Shown: piece after piece, positions 1-8,727 of the stretch
Numbering within the stretch: the stretch's first letter is position 1
Layout of the letters: each line of letters begins with the position of its first letter
DNA from: Hymenobacter sp. UV11
GTDB lineage: Bacteria; Bacteroidota; Bacteroidia; Cytophagales; Hymenobacteraceae
DNA length: 64,000 nt
Direction: 5' to 3'
Assembly (NCBI RefSeq): GCF_004684095.1
Contig: NZ_SRII01000007.1
Location: forward strand, 248,001 to 312,000
Notes under the pieces: generated by a model
The model's database searches: none
What the model was told of the DNA's origin: nothing
Seen by the model: the letters and a program-made list of their open reading frames with translations, nothing else
Position numbers and translations under genes: made by a program

Positions 1-984
1 ACCTACCGCCGCCAGGCTTCGCTGTATAAGCAGAAGGTGATTTCGCAGGCCGACTACGAGGCCGCGCAGGCTGCCTATAATGCCTCGCAAGAGCAGCTGA
101 AAGCCATTCAGGCGCAAATACGGGCGGCCCAAAGCACCGTGCGCAGCGCCCAGGCCGGCTTGCAGGAAGCCCAGAAGAACCTCAACAAAACCACCATCTA
201 CGCGCCGGTGAGCGGCACCGTGAGCAAGCTCAACGTGAAGAAGGGCGAGCGCGTGGTGGGCACCACCCAGATGGCCGGCACCGAAATCATGCGCATCGCC
301 AACCTTAACAACATGGAAGTGCGGGTGAGCGTGAACGAGAACGACATTATTCGGGTGCAGCTCGGCGACTCGGCCGAGGTGGAGGTAGACTCTTACACCA
401 CCCAGAATGAACGCTTTAAAGGTATCGTAACGGCCATCGCCAACACGGCCAAGGACGCGCTCACGGCTGAGGCCGTGACCGAGTTTGAGGTGCGCGTGCG
501 CCTGCTGCCCGACAGCTACCGCCATCTAGTAAAAGTTGGTCCCAAGGGCCACAGCACCGTGCCCTTCCGGCCGGGCATGACGGCCTCGGTCGATATCATT
601 GCCGACCGCAAAAGCAACGTGTTGAGTGTGCCGCTGGCCGCCGTGACCACGCGCTCCGACTCGGCCGCCGTGCGTAAAAACGACCAGAAAGTGGAAGGGG
701 CCGACGCCCGCGCCCAGGCAGTGGACCAGAACGGGGCCGCGCCCAAAGCGAAGATTGAGGAAGTTGTATTCGTGATAAAGGACGGTAAAGCCGTGCTGAC
801 GCCGGTAAAAACAGGCATCAGCGACTTCCAGAATATCGAGATTGTGAGCGGCCTCACTGCCGGCACCAAGGTGGTGAGCGGGCCGTTCCGGGCCGTGTCA
901 AAAACGCTGAAAAACGGCACCGCCGTTATCGTGAAAGATGCCGCCAGCCTCAGCAAAGATGCCCTGGCCGACAGCGGCAAATAG
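1..984 (+). CDS. RND efflux periplasmic adaptor (HlyD/MFP family), 5' truncated
   Basis: The reading frame is open from the first base of the window, so the N-terminus, with its signal or membrane anchor, lies outside. The visible part begins in a Gln/Ala-rich coiled-coil hairpin, followed by a lipoyl half-motif (APVSGTVSKLNVKKGE), a beta-barrel domain and a membrane-proximal domain ending near VVSGPFRAVSKTL. This order is typical of membrane fusion proteins that bridge an inner-membrane RND or ABC pump to an outer-membrane TolC-like channel. The transporter partners would be expected upstream or elsewhere; downstream a terminator and an unrelated gene follow, so this is probably the last gene of its operon. 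An internal GTG at 37 could be mistaken for a start. Substrate cannot be told from sequence. Confidence 0.85.
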   Translation, partial: TYRRQASLYKQKVISQADYEAAQAAYNASQEQLKAIQAQIRAAQSTVRSAQAGLQEAQKNLNKTTIYAPVSGTVSKLNVKKGERVVGTTQMAGTEIMRIANLNNMEVRVSVNENDIIRVQLGDSAEVEVDSYTTQNERFKGIVTAIANTAKDALTAEAVTEFEVRVRLLPDSYRHLVKVGPKGHSTVPFRPGMTASVDIIADRKSNVLSVPLAAVTTRSDSAAVRKNDQKVEGADARAQAVDQNGAAPKAKIEEVVFVIKDGKAVLTPVKTGISDFQNIEIVSGLTAGTKVVSGPFRAVSKTLKNGTAVIVKDAASLSKDALADSGK

Positions 985-1014
985 CTGCCGCGCCCTACCC
1001 CCCCCGTTTTGCGT

Positions 1015-1048
1015 AAGAGCGGGCCAGCGTAAGCTGGCCCGCTCTTTT
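1015..1048 (+). terminator. Rho-independent terminator after the efflux adaptor gene
   Basis: A GC-rich inverted repeat (AAGAGCGGGCCAGC, 4-5 nt loop, GCTGGCCCGCTCTT) is followed by a short T-rich run. It lies 30 nt after the adaptor stop and just before the PAP2 gene. Confidence 0.85.
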
Positions 1049-1059
1049 CTTTGTATTCT

Positions 1060-1938
1060 ATGTCGATTTTTACCCTTTGTCGGCCCCTTGGACGGCCATT
1101 TCGTCGCGGCTATTTAGTGCTGCTGACAAGCTCGTTGGCCAGCGTGGCCCAGGCGCAGGCCCTACCCCCCACGCCCGCCGCCACGCCCCCCGATACCACG
1201 CTGCACAAGTACCAGACGCCGCCCGGCGCCGCGCCCCGGCCTTGGTACCGGGGCAAGCTGGTGCGGGCCAGCGTGGTGCCGGCGCTGCTCATTGGCTACG
1301 GTATCAGCGTGTACGACGACCACGGGTGGTACTCCTCGCGCCAGGCGCAGGCCGACTTGCAGCACCACTTCCCCGACTTCCGCAGCCACCTCGACGACTA
1401 TGGGCAGTGGGTGCCCTACCTGGAGCTGGGGGCGGTGCTGGCTTTCGGCGTGGACGGCCGCAACGACCGCGTAAACCTGGCGCTCATTCTGGTCAAGTCG
1501 GAAGTCCTGATGCTGGGCGCCGTAGAAATTACCAAGCGCGCTACTCAGCACCTGCGGCCCGACGGCTCCGACTACCGCTCGTTTCCGTCGGGGCACACGG
1601 CGCAGGCGTTTCTGGCGGCCAGCATCGTGCACACCGAGCTACGCGACAAAAGCCAGTGGTACGGCGTGGGCGCCTACGCCGTGGCCACCACCGTAGGCGC
1701 CTTTCGAATGCTTAACAACAAGCACTGGGAATCGGACGTGGTAGCCGGCGCCGGCTTCGGCATCCTGTCGGCGCACTTGGCGTATCTGTCGCACCGCCAC
1801 CGCTGGGGCCGCCACCCGGCCAACCGGCCGGGGGTAGGGCTGGCGCTGCCCCAGCCCGCCAGAGCCAAGTGGCAGGTCAGCCCCACGTTGCTGCCCGGTG
1901 GGGGGGTAGGCGTGTACGTGAGCTGGCGGGCAAAGTAG
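1060..1938 (+). CDS. PAP2-family membrane-associated phosphatase
   Basis: A 292-aa protein with an N-terminal signal peptide ending near ASVAQAQ, so the mature part is periplasmic or membrane associated. The three phosphatase signatures are visible: K-x6-RP (KRATQHLRP), PSGH (FPSGHTAQAF) and R-x5-H-x3-D (RMLNNKHWESD). The family dephosphorylates lipid phosphates such as undecaprenyl diphosphate, phosphatidic acid or lipid A; which applies here is not visible. The ATG at 1060 gives a clean signal peptide; an in-frame TTG nine bases upstream lies against the terminator and is unlikely. The gene is monocistronic, with a terminator before it and a palindrome after it. Confidence 0.88.
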   Translation: MSIFTLCRPLGRPFRRGYLVLLTSSLASVAQAQALPPTPAATPPDTTLHKYQTPPGAAPRPWYRGKLVRASVVPALLIGYGISVYDDHGWYSSRQAQADLQHHFPDFRSHLDDYGQWVPYLELGAVLAFGVDGRNDRVNLALILVKSEVLMLGAVEITKRATQHLRPDGSDYRSFPSGHTAQAFLAASIVHTELRDKSQWYGVGAYAVATTVGAFRMLNNKHWESDVVAGAGFGILSAHLAYLSHRHRWGRHPANRPGVGLALPQPARAKWQVSPTLLPGGGVGVYVSWRAK

Positions 1939-1943
1939 CTATT

Positions 1944-1994
1944 TAATGACTAATGACGAGTAAGGGATTATTAGTCGCTCGTCATTAGTCATTA
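1944..1994. repeat. 17-bp perfect inverted repeat between convergent genes
   Basis: TAATGACTAATGACGAG (1944-1960) and its exact reverse complement (1978-1994) flank a 17-nt loop. The right arm includes the stop codon of the convergent exonuclease gene. It probably acts as a bidirectional terminator. The arms are themselves tandem TAATGAC repeats, a low-complexity style seen in other junctions of this window. Confidence 0.75.
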
Positions 1995-3470
1995 CCCAAA
2001 TATCTTCACCTGCTCGCCCTTGCGCTTGGTGCGCACGTACTGCCGGATAATCTGCTGCACGTCTTTATTATCGGCGTAAGGCTTCACAGCTTCCCGAAAA
2101 TCGGCCAGCTTGCGCGCCGAAAACGTTTCATCGACGTAGCCGAAGCCCACGTAGCGGCCATTCTCAATCACGACCAGCGACTTCTCGTCGGCGCGCCGGC
2201 CGGTGCCGATAATCACGAACGACTCGTGCTCGTAGGTAATGCTGTCGATGGCCTCGTCCACGCGCTGGTTGTAGCTCTCGGGCGGTTCCTGGCCCACGCA
2301 GGCGCCCTGGCAGCGGTGCACCTGATAGTCGAAGCACGCGCCCGTTGTTTTGTACAGCCCGCACAGTTTCTGGCACAGGTTATACTTCGCAACTTTATGG
2401 TAGAGAAAGCCTTGCGCCTTATACTGGTTGCCTAGCGCGATGATGGGAATCTCCGAGTTGCGGGCATCGGCCCGGCCGTAATAGAGGCACTTGTAGCCGT
2501 TTTCGTCGGTCTTCAGGTAGATGCCCGCCGGAAACACGCTGCGTCGCTGCGCCCGGTTATACGCCGGCTTAAGCTGCTTAATGAGGTGCGACTCGTAGAG
2601 TAGCGCCACCAGCTCCGAGCCGGTCAGCTCATAGGTGATATCAGCAATGGAGTTCTTGAAATCCAGGCTCTTGCGCGACTTCACATCTACCGCAAAGTGC
2701 TGCTGAATGCGCTTGTAAATGTTAATGCTCTTGCCCACGTAAATCACCTCGCCCGCCTCGTTGTGGAAGTAGTACACGCCCGTTTCCTGGGGTAGGGCGG
2801 CCACCTTCTCGGGCGTAATGAGGGGGGGTAGAAGAGCCGTTTTAATAGCCTGGGCCATGGCCGCTACCCGGCGCGGACTCGGCTTTTTTTCGGCAGTGGC
2901 GCCGCGGCCGGCGGGCGCCAGGGCATCTACCCGGGCCAGGGCGTCGGCGGCATTGGCCTCGGCAAGGTCGCTGGCCTGGGTTATTTTGAGCAGGCGGTCG
3001 AAGAGCACGGCCGTGGCTTCGGCGTCGCCGGCGGCGCGGTGCCTACCCTCCAGCCGAATGCCGATATTCTGGCACAGCTTGCCGAGGCTGTAGCTGGGCT
3101 GGCCCGGTATCAGGGAGCGGCTGAGGCGCACGGTGCACAGCGTTTTGCGCGAATAGTTGTAGCCCAAGTCAGCAAATTCCTTCTTGAGAAAGGAATAGTC
3201 AAACCGCACGTTATGAGCCACAAACACGCAGCCTTCGGTCATCTCCACCACCTTGCGGGCCACCTCATGGAAGCGCGGCGCATCGGCCACCATGTCGTTG
3301 GTAATGCCCGTGAGCTGGGTGATGAAGGGCGGAATGGCCCGGCCGGGATTTACCAGCGTGGTATAGGAATCGACCACTCGCTGGCCGTCGTGCACAAAAA
3401 TAGCCAGCTCCGTGATGCGGTCGTTGGCCGGCTGGCCACCGGTGGTTTCTAAGTCAATGATAGCGTACAA
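1992..3470 (-). CDS. DnaQ-like 3'-5' exonuclease fused to GIY-YIG nuclease domain
   Basis: A 492-aa two-domain nuclease. Residues 1 to about 165 are a DEDDh exonuclease like DNA polymerase III epsilon: D and E in IDLETTGG, D in HNVRFDYSFL, and H and D in HRAAGDAEA. Residues about 215-310 are a UvrC/Cho-type GIY-YIG domain: GVYYF and IYVGKS, an Arg in NIYKRIQQHF, and the catalytic Glu in ELVALLYESHLIKQ. The remaining C-terminal part is Cys-containing (CQKLCGLYKTTGACFDY) and less conserved. Fusions of this layout are known and are thought to act in DNA repair by nicking and trimming; the role is inferred. The start is TTG: the frame is closed 11 codons further upstream and no ATG lies between. 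A -7 box sits 32 nt before it. Confidence 0.88.
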   Translation of the reverse strand: MYAIIDLETTGGQPANDRITELAIFVHDGQRVVDSYTTLVNPGRAIPPFITQLTGITNDMVADAPRFHEVARKVVEMTEGCVFVAHNVRFDYSFLKKEFADLGYNYSRKTLCTVRLSRSLIPGQPSYSLGKLCQNIGIRLEGRHRAAGDAEATAVLFDRLLKITQASDLAEANAADALARVDALAPAGRGATAEKKPSPRRVAAMAQAIKTALLPPLITPEKVAALPQETGVYYFHNEAGEVIYVGKSINIYKRIQQHFAVDVKSRKSLDFKNSIADITYELTGSELVALLYESHLIKQLKPAYNRAQRRSVFPAGIYLKTDENGYKCLYYGRADARNSEIPIIALGNQYKAQGFLYHKVAKYNLCQKLCGLYKTTGACFDYQVHRCQGACVGQEPPESYNQRVDEAIDSITYEHESFVIIGTGRRADEKSLVVIENGRYVGFGYVDETFSARKLADFREAVKPYADNKDVQQIIRQYVRTKRKGEQVKIFG

Positions 3471-3501
3471 AGCGCGGAGGTAGGAGGACGAGTGCTGTTA
3501 A

Positions 3502-3509
3502 CAAAGTTA
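3502..3509 (-). promoter_or_regulatory. Bacteroidota -7 promoter element TAACTTTG
   Basis: Exact match to TAnnTTTG on the minus strand, 32 nt upstream of the TTG start of the exonuclease/GIY-YIG gene. No convincing -33 box was located. Confidence 0.5.
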
Positions 3510-3540
3510 GGGCGCTTGTTAGTTGCTGCCTGCGCACAAA

Positions 3541-3570
3541 AAAGCCCGTTGGTTTGCACCAACGGGCTTT
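3541..3570 (-). terminator. Terminator after the PA2169-like gene
   Basis: A 13-bp perfect stem (AAAGCCCGTTGGT / ACCAACGGGCTTT) with a 4-nt TTGC loop and A/T-rich flanks. It lies 25 nt downstream of the minus-strand gene at 3595-4053 and separates it from the exonuclease gene. Confidence 0.85.
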
Positions 3571-3594
3571 CTTTAACTAATTGCCAGGCAGCAA

Positions 3595-4053
3595 TTACTT
3601 GTTCTTGTTCATAGCCAGCCAGTTTTTGGCCTGCAAAATAGCGTCGTGCTGCTGCTGAAATACCGTTTTGGCACCAGCCGGTACGTCGTTCGACGACAGC
3701 ACGGTTTCGTAGGTTTTCAGAGCCGAAGCCTCGCCGGTTTCGGCGGCATCGAGTACCGAAGAATCGTCCTGGCCCGTAATGGCCGCCTTAATATTAATCC
3801 AGCCGCGGTGCACGGCGGCAGCAGCGTCAGCTACTACGCTTTCGGTGTTGGTGTCGTGGGCATCAATGCCGTACTGTTTGGCAAAGCCTTCGAGGTCTGA
3901 TACGAAGCCAGCGCGCTGCTGCGAGAACTGGCTCAACTTAGCTTTTAAATCGGCGCTTTTTACTTCTTCGGCAGCCTCCTGATAGCCTTTTACCGAGGTG
4001 CGGTTGAGGTTGAGAATGTCGGTAAGAGCGCGGGCAATTGTTTCGTTAGCCAT
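3595..4053 (-). CDS. PA2169 family (DUF2383) four-helix bundle protein
   Basis: A 152-aa, highly helical, soluble protein without signal peptide. The pattern of a ferritin-like helical bundle is visible: an N-terminal helix with LTDILNLNRTSVKGYQEAAE, a helix with LKAKLSQFSQQRAGFVSDLE, a middle stretch HRGWINIKAAITGQDD, and a C-terminal helix QQQHDAILQAKNWL. These match the PA2169/DUF2383 family, found in many Proteobacteria and Bacteroidota and often stress associated; no biochemical role is established. It stands alone with its own terminator. The assignment rests on pattern recognition only. Confidence 0.8.
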   Translation of the reverse strand: MANETIARALTDILNLNRTSVKGYQEAAEEVKSADLKAKLSQFSQQRAGFVSDLEGFAKQYGIDAHDTNTESVVADAAAAVHRGWINIKAAITGQDDSSVLDAAETGEASALKTYETVLSSNDVPAGAKTVFQQQHDAILQAKNWLAMNKNK

Positions 4054-4182
4054 GGTTTCTGTGGAATTTAAGTAGAAGTGAGAAAGCAGCCGCCAATGGG
4101 CTGCTGTTGTGGGATATTATACGGGTAGGCGTCAGCCTAAGGTTGAGAAAGAGCGGAATTCAGCTGAATTTTACACGTCACC

Positions 4183-5454
4183 TTATACATTGACCTGCTT
4201 GCCCTGGGCCCGGCGGGTGGCCGACATCGTGGGCAGCTGCGGCTCGGGTGCCAGCGGCGGGCGCTTGCCACGTAGCCGGTCGAGTATTTTGGCCATAAAG
4301 CCACGGTCATCGGCCGGGTCTTTTCTGGTAGCCTCGCCATCGCCCACATCACCCAGTAGAAAGCCCCAGGCCTCGGTACCCTTATTCGCATCGAGCACTA
4401 CCTTAATAACGGCCGAGATGGGCACGCTCAAAATCATGCCCGGCGTGCCCCACAGCTCACCACCCAAAATCAATGCAATGATAGCCGTGAGTGGGTTAAG
4501 GCTCACCTTAGAGGCCGTAATCATGGGGGAGAGAATGTTATCTGAAATCACCTGCACGCCCATAAACACCCCAATGACGGCCAGGCCGTGGCCCGGCGAG
4601 CCGCTTTCCACGAACGTAATCAGGGCCGGAATAATCGAGCCCACCGTGATGCCCACGTACGGAACAACGGCCAGCACTGAGGCAAATACGGCAAAGAAGA
4701 GGGCGTATTTCACGCCCAGCAGCAGCAGGCCCACGGCGTTCATAATGGAAACCAGCACGATAACCGTGAAGAGGCCCGTCATGTAGCCCTGCACCACATT
4801 TTGAATATTATCAACGGTATGCAGCACCGTCGTGCGCTTGTCGGGTTCCACAAAGCGGAACATAAACTGGCGCAGATGGTCGCGGTAATACAGAAAACAG
4901 AAAATGTAAATCGGCACCAGCGTCAGGGTGCTGAGGATGCCAATGGTGGTGCTGAGCGTAGAGCCCAGGTACTTGCTGGCGTCTTTGCGGGCCGTATCGA
5001 GCGAGGAAGTAATAATATCGTCGTGGCTGATTGGCTGAAAGCCAAAGCGATGGCTCAGCTGCTGCTGCACTTGGTCGAAGTACGCCACCAGCTTAGTCTG
5101 GATGAGCGGAATCTCGTTGCGGAGCCCGATTATCTGCGAGCCAAACAAGTAGATGAGCACCGCCAGGCTGGCAATGACCAGAATAATGGCCGTGGCGATG
5201 GCCAGCATCCGGGGCCATTTCCACTTTTCAAGCTTAGTTACCAGCGGCATCAGCAGCAGCGACAGCAGAATGGCGTAGAGCAGCGGCAACAGCAGGTCGT
5301 CGAGCTTGTGCAGCACAAATACCAGCAGCGACAGCCCAATGAGCATAAATGTGTAGTGCACTACCGGTGACTGCCTAACCTGCGCCGGGGCGTGGTTGGC
5401 GGTTGGAGAGGGCACGTGGCGGGGAGTATTGAATTGATTAGCAGGGGGTAGCAT
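4183..5454 (-). CDS. AI-2E family transporter (PerM/TqsA-like permease)
   Basis: A 423-aa inner-membrane protein. After a Pro-rich cytosolic N-terminus (about 30 residues), hydrophobic segments run from YTFMLIGLSLLVFVLHKL through LLPLLYAILLSLLLMPLV to a pair near residue 90-110. A soluble loop rich in Gln and Asp follows (VAYFDQVQQQLSHRFG), then a C-terminal cluster of helices with the family-typical PYVGITVGSIIPALITFVE and LSPMITASKVSLNPL. The family includes TqsA, an AI-2 exporter in E. coli, and Na+/H+ antiporters, so the substrate is open. The C-terminal tail of about 60 residues is polar. The 129-nt space downstream includes a 14-bp palindrome (AATTCAGCTGAATT, 4157-4170). Confidence 0.85.
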   Translation of the reverse strand: MLPPANQFNTPRHVPSPTANHAPAQVRQSPVVHYTFMLIGLSLLVFVLHKLDDLLLPLLYAILLSLLLMPLVTKLEKWKWPRMLAIATAIILVIASLAVLIYLFGSQIIGLRNEIPLIQTKLVAYFDQVQQQLSHRFGFQPISHDDIITSSLDTARKDASKYLGSTLSTTIGILSTLTLVPIYIFCFLYYRDHLRQFMFRFVEPDKRTTVLHTVDNIQNVVQGYMTGLFTVIVLVSIMNAVGLLLLGVKYALFFAVFASVLAVVPYVGITVGSIIPALITFVESGSPGHGLAVIGVFMGVQVISDNILSPMITASKVSLNPLTAIIALILGGELWGTPGMILSVPISAVIKVVLDANKGTEAWGFLLGDVGDGEATRKDPADDRGFMAKILDRLRGKRPPLAPEPQLPTMSATRRAQGKQVNV

Positions 5455-5681
5455 TCCGAATATAAGCTGATAAGCTGAGACCCAATAGCGGAGGTGGTAG
5501 GGCGCTTACGCAAAGCGGGCTGCCGCGTTGGGTCCAGCCCAGCGAACCGGGCGCGGCTGGCCGCTGTTAGCTAAGTAAATTGGCCGGAAAAACTAAGCCG
5601 GCTGGCAAGGCAGGTGGTGATTAACCGCCATTTTCGCCGTTATTTTACCCCACCAACGCGCCTTTCTCTGCTTTCTGCCCC

Positions 5682-7592
5682 ATGAGTGATTCCCTACCCG
5701 CCGCCCCCATCCACGCCTACGACGAAGACAGCATCCGCACCCTGCGCTGGGACGAGCACATTCGCCTGCGCCCCGGCATGTACATCGGCAAGCTCGGCGA
5801 TGGCTCCAGCTACGACGATGGTATCTACGTGCTGGTGAAGGAGGTAGTCGATAACTGCATCGACGAGCACGTGATGGGCCACGGCCGCACCATCGAGATA
5901 AAGATATCGGAGAGCAAGGTGCAGGTGCGTGACTACGGCCGCGGCATTCCGCTGGGTAAGGTCGTGGACGTGGTGAGCAAAATCAATACCGGCGGCAAGT
6001 ACGACAGCAAGGTTTTCCAGAAGTCGGTGGGCCTGAACGGGGTAGGTACCAAGGCCGTGAACGCGCTCAGCAGCTACTTCCTCGTACAAAGTATACGCGA
6101 AGGCCAGCTCAAGGCAGCCGAGTTTTCGCAGGGCCAGCTCGTGAGCGACCCTACCCCCCAGAAAACCAGCCAGCGCAACGGCACGCTCATCACCTTCCAG
6201 CCCGACGAGACGATTTTCAAGAACTACCGCTTCATTCCGGAATATCTCGAAAACCAGATTCGCTACTACTGCTACCTCAACGCGGGCCTCACCATCCACT
6301 TCAACGGCCAGAAGTACGTGTCGGAGCACGGTTTGCTCGACCTGCTCAGCGACAAAACGGACAAGGATAGCCGCCGCTACGATATCATTCACCTGAAGGG
6401 GGAGGATATCGAGATGGCCCTGACCCACGGCAACGACTACGGGGAGGAGTATTATTCCTTCGTGAATGGCCAGTATACTACGCAGGGTGGCACGCACTTA
6501 GCCGCGTTTCGCGAAGCGTTGGTGAAGACCGTGCGCGAGCACTATGGCAAGGAATACGACGCGGCCGATATTCGGGCGTCCGTCATCGGGGCCATCTCGG
6601 TGCGGGTGCAGGAGCCGGTATTCGAGAGCCAAACCAAGACCAAGCTCGGCAGCATCAACATGGGGCCGGAGGGCCCGACGGTGCGCGGCTTCATTCTGGA
6701 CTTTGTGAAGGAGCACCTCGACAACTACCTCCACAAAAACCCCGAAACCAAGGAGCTACTCAAGAAGCGCATCGAGCAGAGCGAGCGCGAGCGCAAGGAT
6801 ATGGCCGGCGTGAAAAAGCTGGCCAACCAGCGCGCCAAAAAAGCAAACCTCCACAACCGTAAGCTGCGCGACTGCCGCTTTCATCTGGGCGAGAATGCCA
6901 AGGACGGCGCCGAGAAAGAGCCGCTCACGACCCTCTTCATCACCGAAGGCGACTCGGCCAGCGGTAGTATCACTAAGAGCCGTAACGTGGAGCTGGAGGC
7001 CGTGTTCAGCCTGCGCGGCAAGCCGCTCAACTGCTTCGGTCTCAAGAAGAAAATTGTGTACGAGAACGAGGAATTCAACCTCTTGCAGCACGCTCTCAAC
7101 ATTGAGGAAGGGCTCGAAGGCCTACGCTACAACCGCGTAGTAATCGCCACCGACGCCGACGTCGATGGTATGCACATCCGGCTGCTGCTGCTCACGTTCT
7201 TCCTCCAGTTCTTCCCCGACCTCGTGCGCAACGGCCACGTCTACATCCTGGAAACGCCGCTGTTTCGAGTGCGCAACAAGAAGGATACCATTTACTGCTA
7301 CAACGAGAGCGAGAAGCAGGACGCGATGCGCAAGCTGGGCCGCAACCCCGAGGTAACGCGCTTCAAGGGCCTGGGTGAAATCTCGCCCGACGAGTTTGGC
7401 AAGTTCATCGGCGAAAATATCAAGCTGGAGCCGGTTATTCTGCAGTCCGACCGCTCGGTGCATCAGGTGCTGGCGTATTACATGGGTAAGAATACGCCCG
7501 CGCGCCAGGAGTTTATCATCGATAACCTGCGCCTCGAAAAAGACTTGGTAACGAGCGACGTACTGCCGGTAGCCGAAATCGCGCTGGCGTAG
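5682..7592 (+). CDS. parE: DNA topoisomerase IV subunit B
   Basis: A 636-aa GyrB/ParE-family ATPase subunit. The GHKL ATPase domain shows [19 protein letters not shown] and [13 protein letters not shown]; the transducer domain follows; the TOPRIM domain has the catalytic Glu in TEGDSASGS and the metal-binding [10 protein letters not shown]. Length and the missing long GyrB-specific insert fit ParE of Bacteroidota. With ParC it decatenates daughter chromosomes and relaxes supercoils. The partner parC lies 2.2 kb downstream in the same direction, but three unrelated genes are placed between, two of them on the other strand. A strong palindromic terminator follows immediately. Confidence 0.93.
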   Translation: MSDSLPAAPIHAYDEDSIRTLRWDEHIRLRPGMYIGKLGDGSSYDDGIYVLVKEVVDNCIDEHVMGHGRTIEIKISESKVQVRDYGRGIPLGKVVDVVSKINTGGKYDSKVFQKSVGLNGVGTKAVNALSSYFLVQSIREGQLKAAEFSQGQLVSDPTPQKTSQRNGTLITFQPDETIFKNYRFIPEYLENQIRYYCYLNAGLTIHFNGQKYVSEHGLLDLLSDKTDKDSRRYDIIHLKGEDIEMALTHGNDYGEEYYSFVNGQYTTQGGTHLAAFREALVKTVREHYGKEYDAADIRASVIGAISVRVQEPVFESQTKTKLGSINMGPEGPTVRGFILDFVKEHLDNYLHKNPETKELLKKRIEQSERERKDMAGVKKLANQRAKKANLHNRKLRDCRFHLGENAKDGAEKEPLTTLFITEGDSASGSITKSRNVELEAVFSLRGKPLNCFGLKKKIVYENEEFNLLQHALNIEEGLEGLRYNRVVIATDADVDGMHIRLLLLTFFLQFFPDLVRNGHVYILETPLFRVRNKKDTIYCYNESEKQDAMRKLGRNPEVTRFKGLGEISPDEFGKFIGENIKLEPVILQSDRSVHQVLAYYMGKNTPARQEFIIDNLRLEKDLVTSDVLPVAEIALA

Positions 7593-7609
7593 GCTTCCAC
7601 CGATTGTGT

Positions 7610-7668
7610 CACTAAAAAAGGTCTTGCGGGCCTACCCCAGGGGTAGGCCCGCAAGACCTTTTTTAGTG
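7610..7668. terminator. Bidirectional terminator, 29-bp perfect palindrome arms
   Basis: Arms 7610-7638 and 7640-7668 are exact reverse complements around a single central base. They run from CACTAAAAAAGG to CCTTTTTTAGTG, so either strand ends its GC-rich stem with a T-run. It serves parE from the left and the truncated globin gene from the right. The stem core contains CCTACCCC/GGGGTAGG, the word common across this window. Confidence 0.9.
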
Positions 7669-7686
7669 AGGATACGTCTCTGTTGG

Positions 7687-8208
7687 CTAGTGATTCACAA
7701 CGTCACTTTTCATAGCATCAATGAGGGCGGTGAATTGCGTTTTCTCCGTAGTGCCAATCTTGTTGGTCGCCAGTGAGTTGTCGAGCAGTGTGCGCCAGGC
7801 GGCGTATTCGGCAGTGGTTACCTGCATGCCGGTATGAGTTGCCAGCATACTCTTACCCGCATACTTGATGGGACCGCCGGTAATGTCCGTAAACTGGTCT
7901 ACCACGTTGTTGCGCAGGCGCTGAAGGCGGGTAGGGTCAGTGGCCGGCTGGCCATTCTGGCTGCTGATGGCATCGAGCATTGGCTTGTGCGAGCGCAACA
8001 TCACGGAATTGGCCTGGCCGGTTTCGGCGCCTACGTTGGCTACCATCTGGTCGGCGATGGCTTCAATACCAGTTTTGCTACCCATGCGCACGTAGAGCGA
8101 GCTAGGCTGTGCGGCAGGGGTAGGGTCACTTTGGGAGCCGCAGCCGGCCGTGGCCAAGGTGAGGGCTAGCAAGCAAGCGCTGGCTAAGGAGAGTTGAGGT
8201 TTCGTCAT
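7687..8208 (-). CDS. Lipoprotein with divergent group 1 truncated globin fold
   Basis: A 173-aa protein. The ATG at 8208 gives a lipoprotein signal (LALTLATAGCGS, lipobox Cys near residue 24); an ATG eight codons further upstream would spoil this. The mature part carries truncated-globin hallmarks: SLYVRMGSKTGIEAIAD at the A/B helices, ITGGPIKYAGKSM in the E/F region, and the proximal haem ligand His in THTGMQVT. The usual B10 Phe-Tyr pair is absent (ADQMVANV), so the distal pocket is altered and O2 or NO chemistry is uncertain. Export as a lipoprotein is unusual, since truncated globins are normally cytosolic. It is 78 nt downstream of the HMA-like gene on the same strand, so the two may be co-transcribed. 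Confidence 0.75.
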   Translation of the reverse strand: MTKPQLSLASACLLALTLATAGCGSQSDPTPAAQPSSLYVRMGSKTGIEAIADQMVANVGAETGQANSVMLRSHKPMLDAISSQNGQPATDPTRLQRLRNNVVDQFTDITGGPIKYAGKSMLATHTGMQVTTAEYAAWRTLLDNSLATNKIGTTEKTQFTALIDAMKSDVVNH

Positions 8209-8286
8209 AGAAAAAAGGTGAGGGTGAAGCAAGGAATAGCCACGTTCCCTGGCTCTGGCTAGGGTAGGGCCGGAGGAGAAAAGCAG

Positions 8287-8727
8287 CTAGACGGATACAA
8301 AAAAGCGTCGGACATTGAGCGCAAACCGGACCTGGTCCAGCCAAGCCAAATAGCTTACTGGCACGGGACACTGCCGGATGGCCGACTGAGCAGTATTGGC
8401 CGGCGGGTTGTCAATAATGCGTGCGCCGTAGTGGCCCACGGCTTGGTAAAGCGCCGCAAGTGTAGTTTGCTCCGGATGGTAGACGAAGGCCACGCAGCTG
8501 GTCCGCGGGCTTACTGCGCAGGCCGATACGCCTGGCTCGGTGGCCAACCGGCGCTGTAGAGAATAGGCTGCCGCTGAATCGCCACCCAAGGGAGCTAGCT
8601 GCCAGATTGTTATCTCAACCGGCCGCACAAAATGGTGCATTTCCGGGGCATCCCAGTTGGCCCAGGCAAATAAACTGCAAACTGTGAAGACGCTAAAGGC
8701 TAAAACAAGACGGTAAAATGCTTTCAC
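8287..8727 (-). CDS. Small exported/membrane-anchored protein with HMA-like fold, function unknown
   Basis: I chose the GTG at 8727 (146 aa), because it directly precedes a hydrophobic leader (LVLAFSVFTVCSLFAWA); an ATG 26 codons upstream adds a leader-breaking tail in AT-rich DNA. After the leader, EITIWQLAPL begins a beta-alpha-beta-beta-alpha-beta-like pattern: helix SLQRRLATEPGV, strand SACAVSP, strand CVAFVYHPEQ, helix TLAALYQAVGHYG, strand ARIID. This resembles a heavy-metal-associated domain, but the metal-binding CxxC loop between strand 1 and helix 1 is missing. The function is unknown. The globin lipoprotein follows on the same strand, which suggests a shared envelope role. Fold assignment is inference. 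Confidence 0.5.
   Translation of the reverse strand: MKAFYRLVLAFSVFTVCSLFAWANWDAPEMHHFVRPVEITIWQLAPLGGDSAAAYSLQRRLATEPGVSACAVSPRTSCVAFVYHPEQTTLAALYQAVGHYGARIIDNPPANTAQSAIRQCPVPVSYLAWLDQVRFALNVRRFFVSV

Noticed and set aside
4109-4786. 225-codon plus-strand frame opposite the AI-2E permease gene
   Set aside because: Ser/Pro/Thr-rich shadow of a clear membrane protein gene on the minus strand.
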